Assembly (NCBI GenBank): GCA_021799405.1
Contig: JAJZAL010000012.1
Location: forward strand, 1-50,803
DNA length: 50,803 nucleotides
Direction: 5' to 3'
From: Acidobacteriota bacterium
Lineage (GTDB): Bacteria; Acidobacteriota; Terriglobia; Terriglobales; Acidobacteriaceae
Positions 1-7,811 of this stretch are shown here, piece after piece; within the stretch, counting starts at the first letter, position 1, and each line of letters starts with the position of its first letter. The translations under genes and the position numbers were made by a program. Under the pieces are notes generated by a model. The model worked only from the letters and a program-made list of their open reading frames with translations. It searched no databases and had not been told where the DNA came from.

Positions 1-12
1 AGCGCACCTATA

Positions 13-32
13 TCAAACCCGCGACCTCTGCC
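13..32 (-). repeat. Degenerate att-core fragment outside the left attachment site
   Basis: These 20 bases match the T-arm/variable-loop part of the tRNA-Asp 3' half found at 71-116 and 49353-49398, with one mismatch (an A for a G in the T-loop complement). It lies outside the left att site, in what should be flanking DNA. It may be the scar of an earlier integration at the same target, or the end of a neighbouring element. The match is seen directly; the origin is inferred. Confidence 0.5.
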
Positions 33-70
33 TTTATGGGGTCACCCATGATCCTAAGTAGTTTAGAATC

Positions 71-116
71 ATGGCGGGGACGACGGGGCTCGAACCCGCG
101 ACCTCTGCCGTGACAG
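71..116 (-). repeat. Left attachment site: 46-bp duplicate of the tRNA-Asp 3' half
   Basis: This stretch is identical over 46 bases to 49353-49398, which is the 3' half of the intact tRNA-Asp gene from the anticodon loop to the encoded CCA and one base beyond. The same orientation at both ends and the integrase gene next to the intact copy fit the standard outcome of tyrosine-recombinase integration into a tRNA gene. Identity stops exactly after the anticodon loop (ctaacc here, ggcagc at the right end). The two copies delimit an element of about 49.3 kb. Confidence 0.93.
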
Positions 117-194
117 CTAACCGGAAACGCGTAACCTATAGAAATCAGGAGGCGCGAATGGCCCGTTTTAGCTCCCTGAGACACCCTTGGCAAC

Positions 195-230
195 GCTTAT
201 TGGACCCTTATCGTCCCTGCGACCTCTGCC
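195..230. repeat. Sub-terminal repeat: possible integrase arm site joined to a partial att core
   Basis: Bases 195-217 resemble 49278-49301 at the other end of the element, with two mismatches and one gap. Bases 215-230 repeat part of the att core (ccctgcgacctctgcc), and a shorter piece (gacctctgc) recurs at 373-381. Similar sub-terminal repeats at both ends of an integrative element are commonly arm-type binding sites for integrase or excisionase; that role is inferred. Apart from these motifs, the 290 bases between the left att and the first gene show no convincing coding sequence. Confidence 0.4.
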
Positions 231-405
231 TCGCCGACCTCTTCCCACCAGCAACTTTAAGAGGTGCCTCGGGTCGTTTTGGGTGCGATTTCTGGCGAAG
301 AGAACACGAACAAACAGAGAACCTTCGGGCGAAACTTCTGCCGCTGTTCGGCAGAGGACTTGGGTCCAATAAGACCTCTGCTTCGTTACCCCACGTGCTC
401 GGCCC

Positions 406-1311
406 TCACCGTAGAAGATCGGGAAAGCGCTTCTTCCGAAGGTCATCCATGATCTTTGTCGAGAGCTTCCACGCATCGCCCGGGATGCGGACAATCAGCT
501 CATTCCACACCATTGCAAATGCTCTCAAGGCTTCTTGTTGATCGAAATGGACTCCCGCCGGGAGGAGAGGGTCAATATCTTCGGTCAAGCTGCGTTCCAG
601 CTTTTGCAGCATTCGTTCTTCCGCCGCTGCACGATGGATGGGCGTGCCCTCAAGTTCAAGGTAGTGGTCGAAGCAGGTGAGGAGCTTGCCACGGTCGAGA
701 TTGAGTTGCTTCAGTCCTTCATACAAATCGAAAAGATCGCGGTTCTTGCGCCGCTGCAGGAGAGCACGCAGCTTCGTCCCGAAAAGTTCTTCCGGCTCGA
801 ACGAGACGACCTCCGTCTTCCCCTGATGCCAGCGGCTATTCACAGAAAAGGGATAGCGCTTGAGTCCGAGCAGGCAGACATGCTCCCGGGTATTGATCTC
901 GACCTTGAGCTTGAGCTTCGTACTTGCGTCTGCTTCGGGAACGTAGCGAAAGATGAGATGAATAGAATGGCCGGCCTGCTCTCTTTTGCAGTCGCCAAGC
1001 CACGATAGAGCCTTGCGCACAGCATTGACGGTCGCGCCAATCGGCTCGGCCTTCGTCTGGACTAGGTCGATGTCTTCGGAATACCGCAGCGGTTGCGCGA
1101 AGAGCAGCTTGTGGAGCGCAGTGCCGCCACGAAAAGCGATCTTGCCTTGCAGCTCGGAGGCGTTGAACAGGTCACAGAGAGCGCGGCAGATGATGAGGTC
1201 CTGTTCCACTTGCCGAGGGTCGGGCCACGGAGCCTTTGCCGTCCATTCCTGAAGGTACGCGCTGGGAATCAAAAATCCACCTCCACTGGCCCATGGATCG
1301 TTAGACGCCAC
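406..1311 (-). CDS. abiEii: AbiEii/AbiGii-family nucleotidyltransferase toxin
   Basis: This 301-aa protein is the toxin half of a type IV toxin-antitoxin/abortive infection pair. The nucleotidyltransferase signature is present: GGT at residues 62-64 followed by the acidic pair D80-x-D82 in RYSEDIDLV. The N-terminal stretch IPSAYLQEWTAKAPWP is typical of the AbiEii family. Known AbiEii-type toxins use nucleotides to block growth and abort phage infection. The GTG start at 1311 overlaps the upstream antitoxin gene by 43 bases, so the two are co-translated. The gene lies just inside the left att site of the ICE. It is not closely similar to the second AbiEii at 28410-29363. Confidence 0.85.
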   Translation of the reverse strand: MASNDPWASGGGFLIPSAYLQEWTAKAPWPDPRQVEQDLIICRALCDLFNASELQGKIAFRGGTALHKLLFAQPLRYSEDIDLVQTKAEPIGATVNAVRKALSWLGDCKREQAGHSIHLIFRYVPEADASTKLKLKVEINTREHVCLLGLKRYPFSVNSRWHQGKTEVVSFEPEELFGTKLRALLQRRKNRDLFDLYEGLKQLNLDRGKLLTCFDHYLELEGTPIHRAAAEERMLQKLERSLTEDIDPLLPAGVHFDQQEALRAFAMVWNELIVRIPGDAWKLSTKIMDDLRKKRFPDLLR

Positions 1312-2087
1312 TTAATGTTCTTCTCGGCTGCTTCCGCAGAGGTTTCCAGAATCGGCCTGATGGCCGGATCGAGTGGCTTGAACGATTTCGCCTGGGCCGC
1401 AAACGGCTCCAGCGCCTCCGACTGTCGGGAATGGCCCGCAAGGTCGAGCAGATAACCCAGCCGGCGAACCGCAGAGTTCTCGTAGAACCCGGCGATCTTC
1501 GCCAGCTTCCGCGGGACCGCTTTGGCCCCGATGTCTTTGACGATCTGCGCCACTCCGTCGATACCCGATGTCTTGTGGAAGTAGCGGACGCAATCGAGCA
1601 GGGTCAGCTCGACGCCGGCGACTTTGGTGAAACCCTCAGCGGTCTTTATCTTGTCCAACCATTCCGGCCGATTCGCATGCTCGAAGATTTCCGGCGACTG
1701 GTAGATGAACTGAAGCCGGTGCCGGCCAATCTCAAGCAAGCGGAGCTGCTTTGGAACGACGATCTGGAATACCATCGCAGCCTGATGGGATGCGCCGTGA
1801 AACGCTGCCGCGCGCAGTAGTGAGACGCGATAGTCGATGCGTTGATGCTGCATGAGAGGGTCGATCCAGCGGACGGGATCGGGCGCACCGAGGCTCTGGT
1901 CTTCGGGGCGCAGAATCAGATAGAACTCGTGGCGAGCATTGGCGAGCTTGCGCTTCTTCACCAGCCTTTGAGCGGCTGCCGCAAACGCAGATGGCGATAA
2001 GCCTAGATTTTTCCTAGCCTCTTCTTTGGAGAAGTAAGCGCGTCCTTGAGCGAGTTGCTGATCGAGGTAGGACTCAAGCGATGCCAT
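1269..2087 (-). CDS. abiEi: AbiEi-family antitoxin/transcriptional repressor
   Basis: This 272-aa protein is the cognate antitoxin of the downstream AbiEii. An N-terminal winged-helix segment (FSKEEARKNLGLSPSAFAAAAQRLVKKRKL) is followed by the AbiEi antitoxin core with conserved stretches such as VELTLLDCVRYF and GFYENSAVRRLGYLLDLAG. I chose the ATG at 2087 (MASLESYLDQQL). An in-frame ATG at 2123 would start inside a probable operator (2093-2139), so the extra 12 residues look non-coding. AbiEi proteins characterised elsewhere bind inverted repeats in their own promoter and neutralise the toxin without tight binding. Family and pairing are clear; the exact start is less certain. Confidence 0.83.
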   Translation of the reverse strand: MASLESYLDQQLAQGRAYFSKEEARKNLGLSPSAFAAAAQRLVKKRKLANARHEFYLILRPEDQSLGAPDPVRWIDPLMQHQRIDYRVSLLRAAAFHGASHQAAMVFQIVVPKQLRLLEIGRHRLQFIYQSPEIFEHANRPEWLDKIKTAEGFTKVAGVELTLLDCVRYFHKTSGIDGVAQIVKDIGAKAVPRKLAKIAGFYENSAVRRLGYLLDLAGHSRQSEALEPFAAQAKSFKPLDPAIRPILETSAEAAEKNIKWRLTIHGPVEVDF

Positions 2088-2092
2088 TCCCC

Positions 2093-2139
2093 AATCATAT
2101 ACGCAACCATCCGTATTTCGCATGTTTCTGCGTATGATT
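2093..2139. promoter_or_regulatory. Inverted repeat upstream of abiEi, candidate AbiEi operator
   Basis: Left arm aatcatatacgca (2093-2105) and right arm tgcgtatgatt (2129-2139) form an imperfect inverted repeat; the left arm has two extra bases. It lies immediately upstream of the chosen abiEi start. AbiEi-type antitoxins are known to autorepress through inverted repeats at this position, so an operator role is likely but not shown. Confidence 0.5.
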
Positions 2140-2279
2140 AGGGATTGTGATACAGGAAATCAGGCCGAGATTTGGCATTTTGAGATCACGTTAGGGGCAA
2201 CAGCACTTCGTAGGGGAGAATCAGTTCAACCTGAAGACGATCTGCGTCACTTCGATCAAGCCATCGGTCGCAGTCAGAT

Positions 2280-2311
2280 GGCAGCGCTCTGACCAACTGA
2301 GCTACGTCCCC
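2280..2311 (-). pseudogene. 5' half of a tRNA-Asp gene, truncated at the anticodon arm
   Basis: These 32 bases match the 5' half of the intact tRNA-Asp (49399-49430) with a single mismatch. They cover acceptor strand, D-arm and the 5' strand of the anticodon stem. Homology stops at the anticodon stem-loop, the same place where the 46-bp att repeat begins. What follows (atctgactgcgacc on the minus strand) cannot close a normal 5-bp anticodon stem, so this is not a functional tRNA. Joined to the 3' half at 71-116 it would give a complete second tRNA-Asp. Confidence 0.75.
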
Positions 2312-2424
2312 AGATTGTTTTTCAACAACTTGGATATATGTCACATAGAATCAAGCGGTTCGCAGCTTTCGCTATTTTCGCTCTTTTCTACCATTTCGCC
2401 GCTGTGGACTCAATTTTGGGTCTC

Positions 2425-2516
2425 GGTGGACACCACGTGGACACCAAGGTGGACACCAAAACCATCACCGCAACGACAAGATTAAGTCTACCAGAAGAGA
2501 ACGTTTTGGTGTCCAC
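2425..2516. repeat. Three direct gtggacacc repeats and one inverted copy
   Basis: The 9-mer gtggacacc starts at 2426, 2437 and 2449, so the copies are about one helical turn apart. The last copy, extended as gtggacaccaaaac (2449-2462), is perfectly inverted at 2503-2516 (gttttggtgtccac). Helically phased iterons with an inverted copy suggest a protein-binding array, for example for a recombinase or plasmid-type protein. The function is unknown, and the repeats could also be a relic of an older element end. Confidence 0.55.
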
Positions 2517-2693
2517 GTTTCCCGGTCACCGAACAAAAGTTTCGTCCCTGTTCTACTTCTGAATGCAAGCGTCTTCGGGCACCGCAAGAAGTTCAGGCAT
2601 AGTCACGATACCAAAAGAGATCCTCGGGCTGGGACAACCGGCACTTACGATCGCTTTTCACAAGCAGCCGTTGCGATGCTCATTCGTTCGTCG

Positions 2694-3623
2694 CTAGGTG
2701 AATTGTCCATTTGAATTGTCTAGGAATACCGAACCATCTTCCCAAATCACACTGATTCCGAGTGTTTCGAGCCATCGTACGAGTGACATGTCGGGTTTGT
2801 TCGGCACAAGGATAGCCTTACGGCACTCACCGATTTCGTCTTGTGCCTGAAACGCATAGTCGAACAGCTGGCCGACGGCCATCCGAACGTACTCTCTACT
2901 CGCGGAGCATTTCGCTTCAATTAGGTTCCGCCGGGCCTCTTCGTAGGCATCACACTGGATTCGATGGACACGAAATACTCGTAGCTTGCGGTCCTGATGC
3001 TCGATCCAGAGTCGGTATCTTGTGACGAGGGCGGCTTCCCGTCTTTTTGCCTGTTTCACCTGGTGCGGAGTTCTGACTTGATATTCGAGTTGCCCGTCAG
3101 TGGGAAGGGGGCTGAATTTAACCTTGCGCGCCTGGAGCTTTGGTCGCTTACCATGATCCGCTTTCGACGCGGAGGCTAGCTTTGCATCTAGCCAGCGGCA
3201 GAGAATTTTATGTTGTGGGTTCGATTCAGGGTGGAGTTGGTGCAGCGCCGCCGTTTGATTTAGAGCGTCTAGGAGTGGCAGAGAGGCCGGCGGCCGGCTC
3301 ATGGGAATGAAGGGATCAAGTTGACGTAACGATCCGAATGGTTCGTGGGGTTTGAATCCGTTCAGGCGAGTCTTGAACTCTCCGACCACGGTTCCAAAAC
3401 CTACCGTCTCAGGTTCGCCGCCGAAGCGACGAGCGATCAGAATTGTGTCGCCGGGCTGGATTACATGGGCGAATTTCGGGCCGAGGCGGTGCTGAAAGTC
3501 ATCGGGTTGCCACCCCATGAAAGCCGCCTTCCACTTTACGCTCGCCTGTCTCCAATCGTTCACGGTTCTGGATTTGAAGCGAACGTTCGGGGATACTACC
3601 CAATATTTCCCTGAATTCTCCAT
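2694..3623 (-). CDS. Putative restriction-type nuclease, EVE-like N-terminus and PD-(D/E)xK C-terminus
   Basis: This protein of about 309 aa starts at ATG 3623 with AAAGGA six bases upstream. An ATG at 3704, preceded by AGGAG, would add 27 residues. The N-terminal part (KYWVVSPNVRFKS, KWKAAFMGWQPDD, GDTILIARR) resembles the small-domain fold of EVE/PUA-like readers of modified bases. The C-terminus (NLIEAKCSASREYVRMAVGQLFDY followed by KAILVPNKPDMSLVRWLETLGISVIWEDG) has the E-A-K and GQL-DY pattern of PD-(D/E)xK restriction-type nucleases. This layout fits a modification-dependent nuclease, but no specific family is certain. It lies downstream of the HNH gene on the same strand. The open frame extends further upstream, but that part overlaps the HNH gene and is unlikely to be translated. 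Confidence 0.6.
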   Translation of the reverse strand: MENSGKYWVVSPNVRFKSRTVNDWRQASVKWKAAFMGWQPDDFQHRLGPKFAHVIQPGDTILIARRFGGEPETVGFGTVVGEFKTRLNGFKPHEPFGSLRQLDPFIPMSRPPASLPLLDALNQTAALHQLHPESNPQHKILCRWLDAKLASASKADHGKRPKLQARKVKFSPLPTDGQLEYQVRTPHQVKQAKRREAALVTRYRLWIEHQDRKLRVFRVHRIQCDAYEEARRNLIEAKCSASREYVRMAVGQLFDYAFQAQDEIGECRKAILVPNKPDMSLVRWLETLGISVIWEDGSVFLDNSNGQFT

Positions 3624-3808
3624 TGGGCTTCCTTTGCCTGGTGTCCGTAGCATACCTTCTGCTATCCCGAAGTAATCGTAACCATTGACTGAGGCGTTCC
3701 TCATAGTCTCCTGGCTGACCGTCTTGCGAGAACATCCTTTGCCTCCGTCTGCCCAGCTATTGAATGAATTTCCAAGCAACTCTCTTCCGGAATGAATGCA
3801 CCGCACAT

Positions 3809-4891
3809 CTAGCCGTTCGTGACGGTCGGTGTTGTCGGTGGAAAGGCCATCGCAACTCGAACCGATGGCAGCGAACTCGCCTCGCCAGAAAACCTTCCCT
3901 GCTTCCCGTCTGAAAAGTACCGATAGAGATGGGCATGGGCAGCGTGCTCGGTGATCGCCGTATCCTCCACAAGATTGATGGTATAGATAAGACCGGGATT
4001 CTCCCCTGTGAGGAACATCTGGATATGTGCCAGGCACGAACCAGGGCGTGTCTCGGCTGCAAGCACGTGCGCCCGCCATCCGTCAGGCCGCGCGTCGGGA
4101 TTTAGCATCGGCAGCAGCAGTGGGTGATGCCTTGCATGAACGAATTCGTTTACGCGTCGAACGGGTTCCTTCGTTTCCTGATAAATGAACGTCCGAATTC
4201 GAGAAAATATCTTCTCGTAGCCCGAATAAGCCGGGAACTGCGTCAGAAAATAATGCAGCCCGATCTTGGCGATTCCCCTGAAATAGCGCTCTCCCAGTTG
4301 GAACTTCACTTCGGGTGTCTCAATGACGTGGCTCATCAGCTTCGGCTCGGAAAATGTCATCCCCGGCGAGTGTTCCTGCAGCAATTTTTCAATCCATACC
4401 CGCTCGTGCGGATGGCACGACAGTCTTGCCTCGTATGGTTTCGGGATGGCTCTCTGCTCAACTGCAGTCCGCAGCTGATCAGCAGTCGTGGCTTCTGTAA
4501 GCGGGAAGTGATGCGCCTTTCCCGTCGCTGTCTCAACGAGAATGAGTTCGCACATCTGCGTCACGACGCCATCTCGGATTTCCAGGTTGACCTCGACTCC
4601 AACTTCACGGTCGAACGTTGAGAACTCCAACCTGCTTCCGCCGGCACTGCCCCGAGCAAAGGGATTCACCGCGGCGTGATGTGCTCGCCCCTTCACACGG
4701 TAGAACTCACGCATGAACGCTTCCGGCCCACATCGAGCGACCTGCTCGTCGAGCCGGCCAAGGCGTTGGTTATTGCAGACGGAACAGACCGGAACCTGTA
4801 ATTCGGGAGCGTCTCTGAATTCTCCAAACGCTGCCGGAACCACGTGCTCGCGAGTGTCGCCGTCTGAACAGCAATAGAGGCACTTCGCCAT
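3809..4891 (-). CDS. HNH-endonuclease-like zinc-binding protein
   Basis: The 360-aa protein starts at ATG 4891 (MAKCLYCC). Its first 50 residues hold two Cys pairs, CLYC and CSVC, around EHVVPAAFG, followed by CNNQRLGRLDE. This C-x2-C / EHVxP / C-x2-C-N-N layout is the treble-clef HNH finger used in many defence and homing nucleases. The remaining 300 residues are unfamiliar. The gene lies 83 bases downstream of the short Argonaute gene on the same strand and 185 bases upstream of the nuclease at 2694-3623. It may act as an extra effector of the SPARDA module or as half of a separate two-gene restriction unit; both ideas are inference. Confidence 0.65.
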   Translation of the reverse strand: MAKCLYCCSDGDTREHVVPAAFGEFRDAPELQVPVCSVCNNQRLGRLDEQVARCGPEAFMREFYRVKGRAHHAAVNPFARGSAGGSRLEFSTFDREVGVEVNLEIRDGVVTQMCELILVETATGKAHHFPLTEATTADQLRTAVEQRAIPKPYEARLSCHPHERVWIEKLLQEHSPGMTFSEPKLMSHVIETPEVKFQLGERYFRGIAKIGLHYFLTQFPAYSGYEKIFSRIRTFIYQETKEPVRRVNEFVHARHHPLLLPMLNPDARPDGWRAHVLAAETRPGSCLAHIQMFLTGENPGLIYTINLVEDTAITEHAAHAHLYRYFSDGKQGRFSGEASSLPSVRVAMAFPPTTPTVTNG

Positions 4892-4974
4892 GTTTCCATT
4901 CTCGCGCGGCCAAACTGTCGATGCTAGCACCGCCGTGAGACCCCGCCCATCTGAATTTTAGTGCATGACCTAGT

Positions 4975-6387
4975 TCACATATAGAAGCTGTACCGTGGTT
5001 CTACACGTTGACCCTCAGAGCAGTGCTTCAAGACTTTTCCGACGCCCGACGCTGCAGTAATGGTTAACGGCATAGAACCGTCAAACTGTGTGCTGTTCCA
5101 GTTCATCTTTGTAAGCGCGAGAATCTCCTTGGCAATTGAGAGCGGTGTCTCCTCACCAGCAGCAGTAGTCACCTCGATGGGGCGCGGGACATAGAGGCCC
5201 GGATAGGTCTCGAAAAATGGGACACTACCCCTTGTATAAAGGCAGAATTTCTTTGAGCTCGTTTGTAGGAATGTTCCTCGCAGAGGTGGATATACGCCAT
5301 CCCGGTACAGTCGCATATCGGAGTGCGTGATGTGGAGAAGGTCATAAATCCCAACTCCCGCTCCGTGAATCGCGGCCTCGGCTCCGGCCTGCTCCTCTGC
5401 CGAAAATGCAGAAATCTTGTGAACTACCACTCTCGCTGGGAGCGTCTTATGGACTTCGCGATACCGGGCCAGGGCATTCCTTAGTAGCTCCTCGCAATCT
5501 TTCTTTCCCAGATGAGGCTGACGATCTTCTTTTGAAAGTGCCGCAGCTCCGCCGCGCACAACAACGCCTTCGCCAAGTTCGTTAAATACCTGGGCCATGC
5601 TAGTGGTTAGGCGCAACTGGTCCAGAGTCTCGAAGAAGCTGATGCCAACGAAGCAAGCGGCGAGTTGATACGGGTCTCGTTGAAGCCGCCACGGCGTACC
5701 ACCTGCCTTGTAGTAGAGGGCCGAAACAAAGTTCCACGCTCTCGTGGCCTCATCCTGGAGAGGTCGTGGTGTTCCTGCGCGTTTCTGCTTCTTGGCCTTT
5801 GACTCGTCGTAGGTTCCTGGCAGAATTAGCTGAATCGGTGTGCGGAACTGCATTGAGCGTGCCTTAAGAAGGTGGTGCAGGTCCATTCTTCCCGGGACAC
5901 GTCGTTCCTCGAAGAGAACCTCCAGCAATTCAAGCGGAAGGGCGCACACGATCACGTCCGGTTTCGCGTTCTCGCAAAGGACTTCGATTTCACCGAGAAG
6001 GAGTTGGGCTGCAGCTTCAATTCGAGTGTTCATATCGGCCACTGTTGCTAAACCCGAGATCGAGCTTCCGGCAACGTTTCTCGTTAAGGCTCGTGCGGTC
6101 TCAAAGACGCAACAGAAGGAGCTTGATGTGGACACTGGAGGGAATGCCGGGAAAAGGTTCGGCTGCTTGCTCTCCTTCCGCGCAATCCCAAGTTTGCATC
6201 TCTCCAACCACAGTGCGGCCGCCTCCGTGGTCTCAGTCGTCCCAATCAGTCCGATCTTAATTTGTTTCGGGGACCGCGGCGAGCCCAAATCGAAGGGGCC
6301 GTAATCGCGAATCCCGAATCGAATATCGACATGCTTGCTGTTCCCACCAAACTCCAATTCCGGCTCTTCCAATATCGACAAGTTCAT
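4975..6387 (-). CDS. Short prokaryotic Argonaute (MID-PIWI) of a SPARDA-type system
   Basis: The 470-aa length fits short pAgos, which keep only MID and PIWI domains. Diagnostic stretches are HVDIRFGIRDYGPFDLGSPR at the N-terminus, the PIWI segment TPWRLQRDPYQLAACFVGISFF in the middle, and MNWNSTQFDGSMPLTITAA with GVGKVLKHC at the C-terminus. Short pAgos lack the catalytic tetrad and use a guide to sense invader nucleic acid, then activate a partner effector. The ATG at 6387 overlaps the TGA of the upstream DUF4365-APAZ frame by four bases (ATGA), so the two are translationally coupled. Known SPARDA systems kill or arrest plasmid- or phage-invaded cells through the DREN nuclease. The partner here carries a stop codon, so function is uncertain. 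Confidence 0.88.
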   Translation of the reverse strand: MNLSILEEPELEFGGNSKHVDIRFGIRDYGPFDLGSPRSPKQIKIGLIGTTETTEAAALWLERCKLGIARKESKQPNLFPAFPPVSTSSSFCCVFETARALTRNVAGSSISGLATVADMNTRIEAAAQLLLGEIEVLCENAKPDVIVCALPLELLEVLFEERRVPGRMDLHHLLKARSMQFRTPIQLILPGTYDESKAKKQKRAGTPRPLQDEATRAWNFVSALYYKAGGTPWRLQRDPYQLAACFVGISFFETLDQLRLTTSMAQVFNELGEGVVVRGGAAALSKEDRQPHLGKKDCEELLRNALARYREVHKTLPARVVVHKISAFSAEEQAGAEAAIHGAGVGIYDLLHITHSDMRLYRDGVYPPLRGTFLQTSSKKFCLYTRGSVPFFETYPGLYVPRPIEVTTAAGEETPLSIAKEILALTKMNWNSTQFDGSMPLTITAASGVGKVLKHCSEGQRVEPRYSFYM

Positions 6388-7748
6388 AAGTCTAGGTCTC
6401 CCTGCTCCATATCCTGTACCTCCGCATCTTCCATGGTCATTTGCTTTTCTTCATCCTCTCGCTTGCGCCAGTCAGAGTCATCAAATCCGCTTTCCGTCTC
6501 AAATTTCATGAGAGGCAGAAACTTCAGAAGATTGCCCTGGTTGAATAGGTTTTCTTCCTGCAGAAGGGCGCCCCACATCACAACTTGCCCATGAACCGCC
6601 TGGTTTTTCTCAAGACGCTTGATACCGCTTAGAGCATCGGCGCTGAATCGACTGTCGTTTCTGCCGTCGTGCGTGAAACGGTAGGTCGGTGTGATCTACA
6701 GGAACCAGTTCCCATCCAATTGAAGGAACTGGCCAACGAAGGCCGAGTGTCGGTAATAGGAGGTTTTATCTGGGTCAAGCTTCGATTGATAACGCTTAAA
6801 AACGTCACGACTCGCCTCATTCCGTCTGCTCATGTAACTCCGGCGAACATCGGAGAGGTCGTCGCTCGCACGGTGATAGAAGAAGCCGTTCAGTTTCGAG
6901 AAGAGGATGCCGTCCTCTCGTAGCTGTGCCTGAAGAGTAACGTTTAATAGTTCGACAAACTGATTCCGTCGGACAGAGTTGGCATCGATCGACCATTCGA
7001 AAGTGAGATCGCTCTCTACTGTTCCTCTTTCAGCGACCGTCGCCCACCATCTTTCAGACAGGTCTAGGAATGAGAAGATCGTCTCATCGTGGATGATGAA
7101 GGCCTGTGCGACTAAACCTTCTGGGTAAGCGGCGTAGAGTGCACGCAGAGCATCCTTGCGCGAAGAATGAAAAGCCCGCGCTCGATAGAAACGATTTGGA
7201 AACTCTCGAACTGGTAACAAATCCGAGAAGAGCGTCTCTCGGCGCGGCTGCAAACCCAAGTAAAACCCACCGTCGCTCGGTACGGCGATCCGCTTGATTC
7301 GTTCCTTGGCTGACAGGTCAAACGCGTCGTCAGCCTTGGAGAACCGAATTGTCTTGCTGGTCTGTCGTTGCGGGTCGGTAAAATAGTCGCGAATCGAGAC
7401 CCAGTACGCTTCATCCGCTCTTGGCCGTGAGCAAACCAAAATCACCGGGAGGTTTCCTCGAAGCCAGTATTGGAGATCCCTATCGCTGCAGCTGAAGCTG
7501 AAATGTGTGGGCGTCTCTGCTTGAAATGGGCCGTCAGTTGCCTTGCTTTGTACCGAGACCACCTGATTGGTTACTTCGCCGGACTCTGCACGAATTTCGA
7601 GCCGACCGTCGATGCCGGCTTCGACGCCCCCGGACGGATACCAGAGATAGCCCATCTCCAAGAGGCGACGCTCAATAATATTGACTCCGAGAGCGCCAGT
7701 GATGTCGCCCATACCGATCTTCTTGGGTCCACCGACGCGCTGGGTCAT
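6384..7748 (-). pseudogene. DREN(DUF4365)-APAZ effector of SPARDA, interrupted by an in-frame amber codon
   Basis: The frame runs 455 codons from ATG 7748 to TGA 6384, but codon 351 is TAG (complement of 6696-6698). The N-terminal part has the DUF4365 nuclease pattern: E26, GID47G and Q67-x-K69 (VVSVQSKAT). The APAZ domain begins around residue 230 and runs through the stop: YYRHSAFVGQFLQLDGNWFL, stop, ITPTYRFTHDGR, then a frame that stays open to the ATGA overlap with the pAgo gene. APAZ proteins usually have Glu at this place (WYLEITPTYRFT), so a GAG-to-TAG change is the simplest explanation. The nuclease part alone would be 350 aa without the end of APAZ. Alternatives are a sequencing error, suppression or a split protein. 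Confidence 0.82.
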
Positions 7749-7811
7749 TGAATGGCCGATTGCCTCCCGTCTTTGGGTTGAATAGCGAGCATTGCTGGTG
7801 CAGCCTCAAGT

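Larger units (their letters stand above)
2124..2693. other. Non-coding interval with tRNA fragment and repeats
   Basis: No convincing gene is seen here. The interval holds the tRNA-Asp 5' half (2280-2311) and a cluster of gtggacacc repeats (2425-2516). A 74-codon open frame at 2338-2562 has low-complexity VDTKVDTK repeats and no ribosome binding site, and I do not regard it as a gene. Confidence 0.6.

Noticed and set aside
2223..2311. A complete second tRNA gene
   Set aside because: Only the 5' half matches a tRNA. The anticodon stem cannot close and no T-arm follows, so it is kept as a fragment.
2338..2562. Small open frame of 74 codons
   Set aside because: No ribosome binding site, and the VDTKVDTK part is just the translated gtggacacc repeat array.
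3624..4079. N-terminal extension of the nuclease at 2694-3623
   Set aside because: The extension overlaps the HNH gene in another frame, and two ATGs with good ribosome binding sites lie downstream of it.
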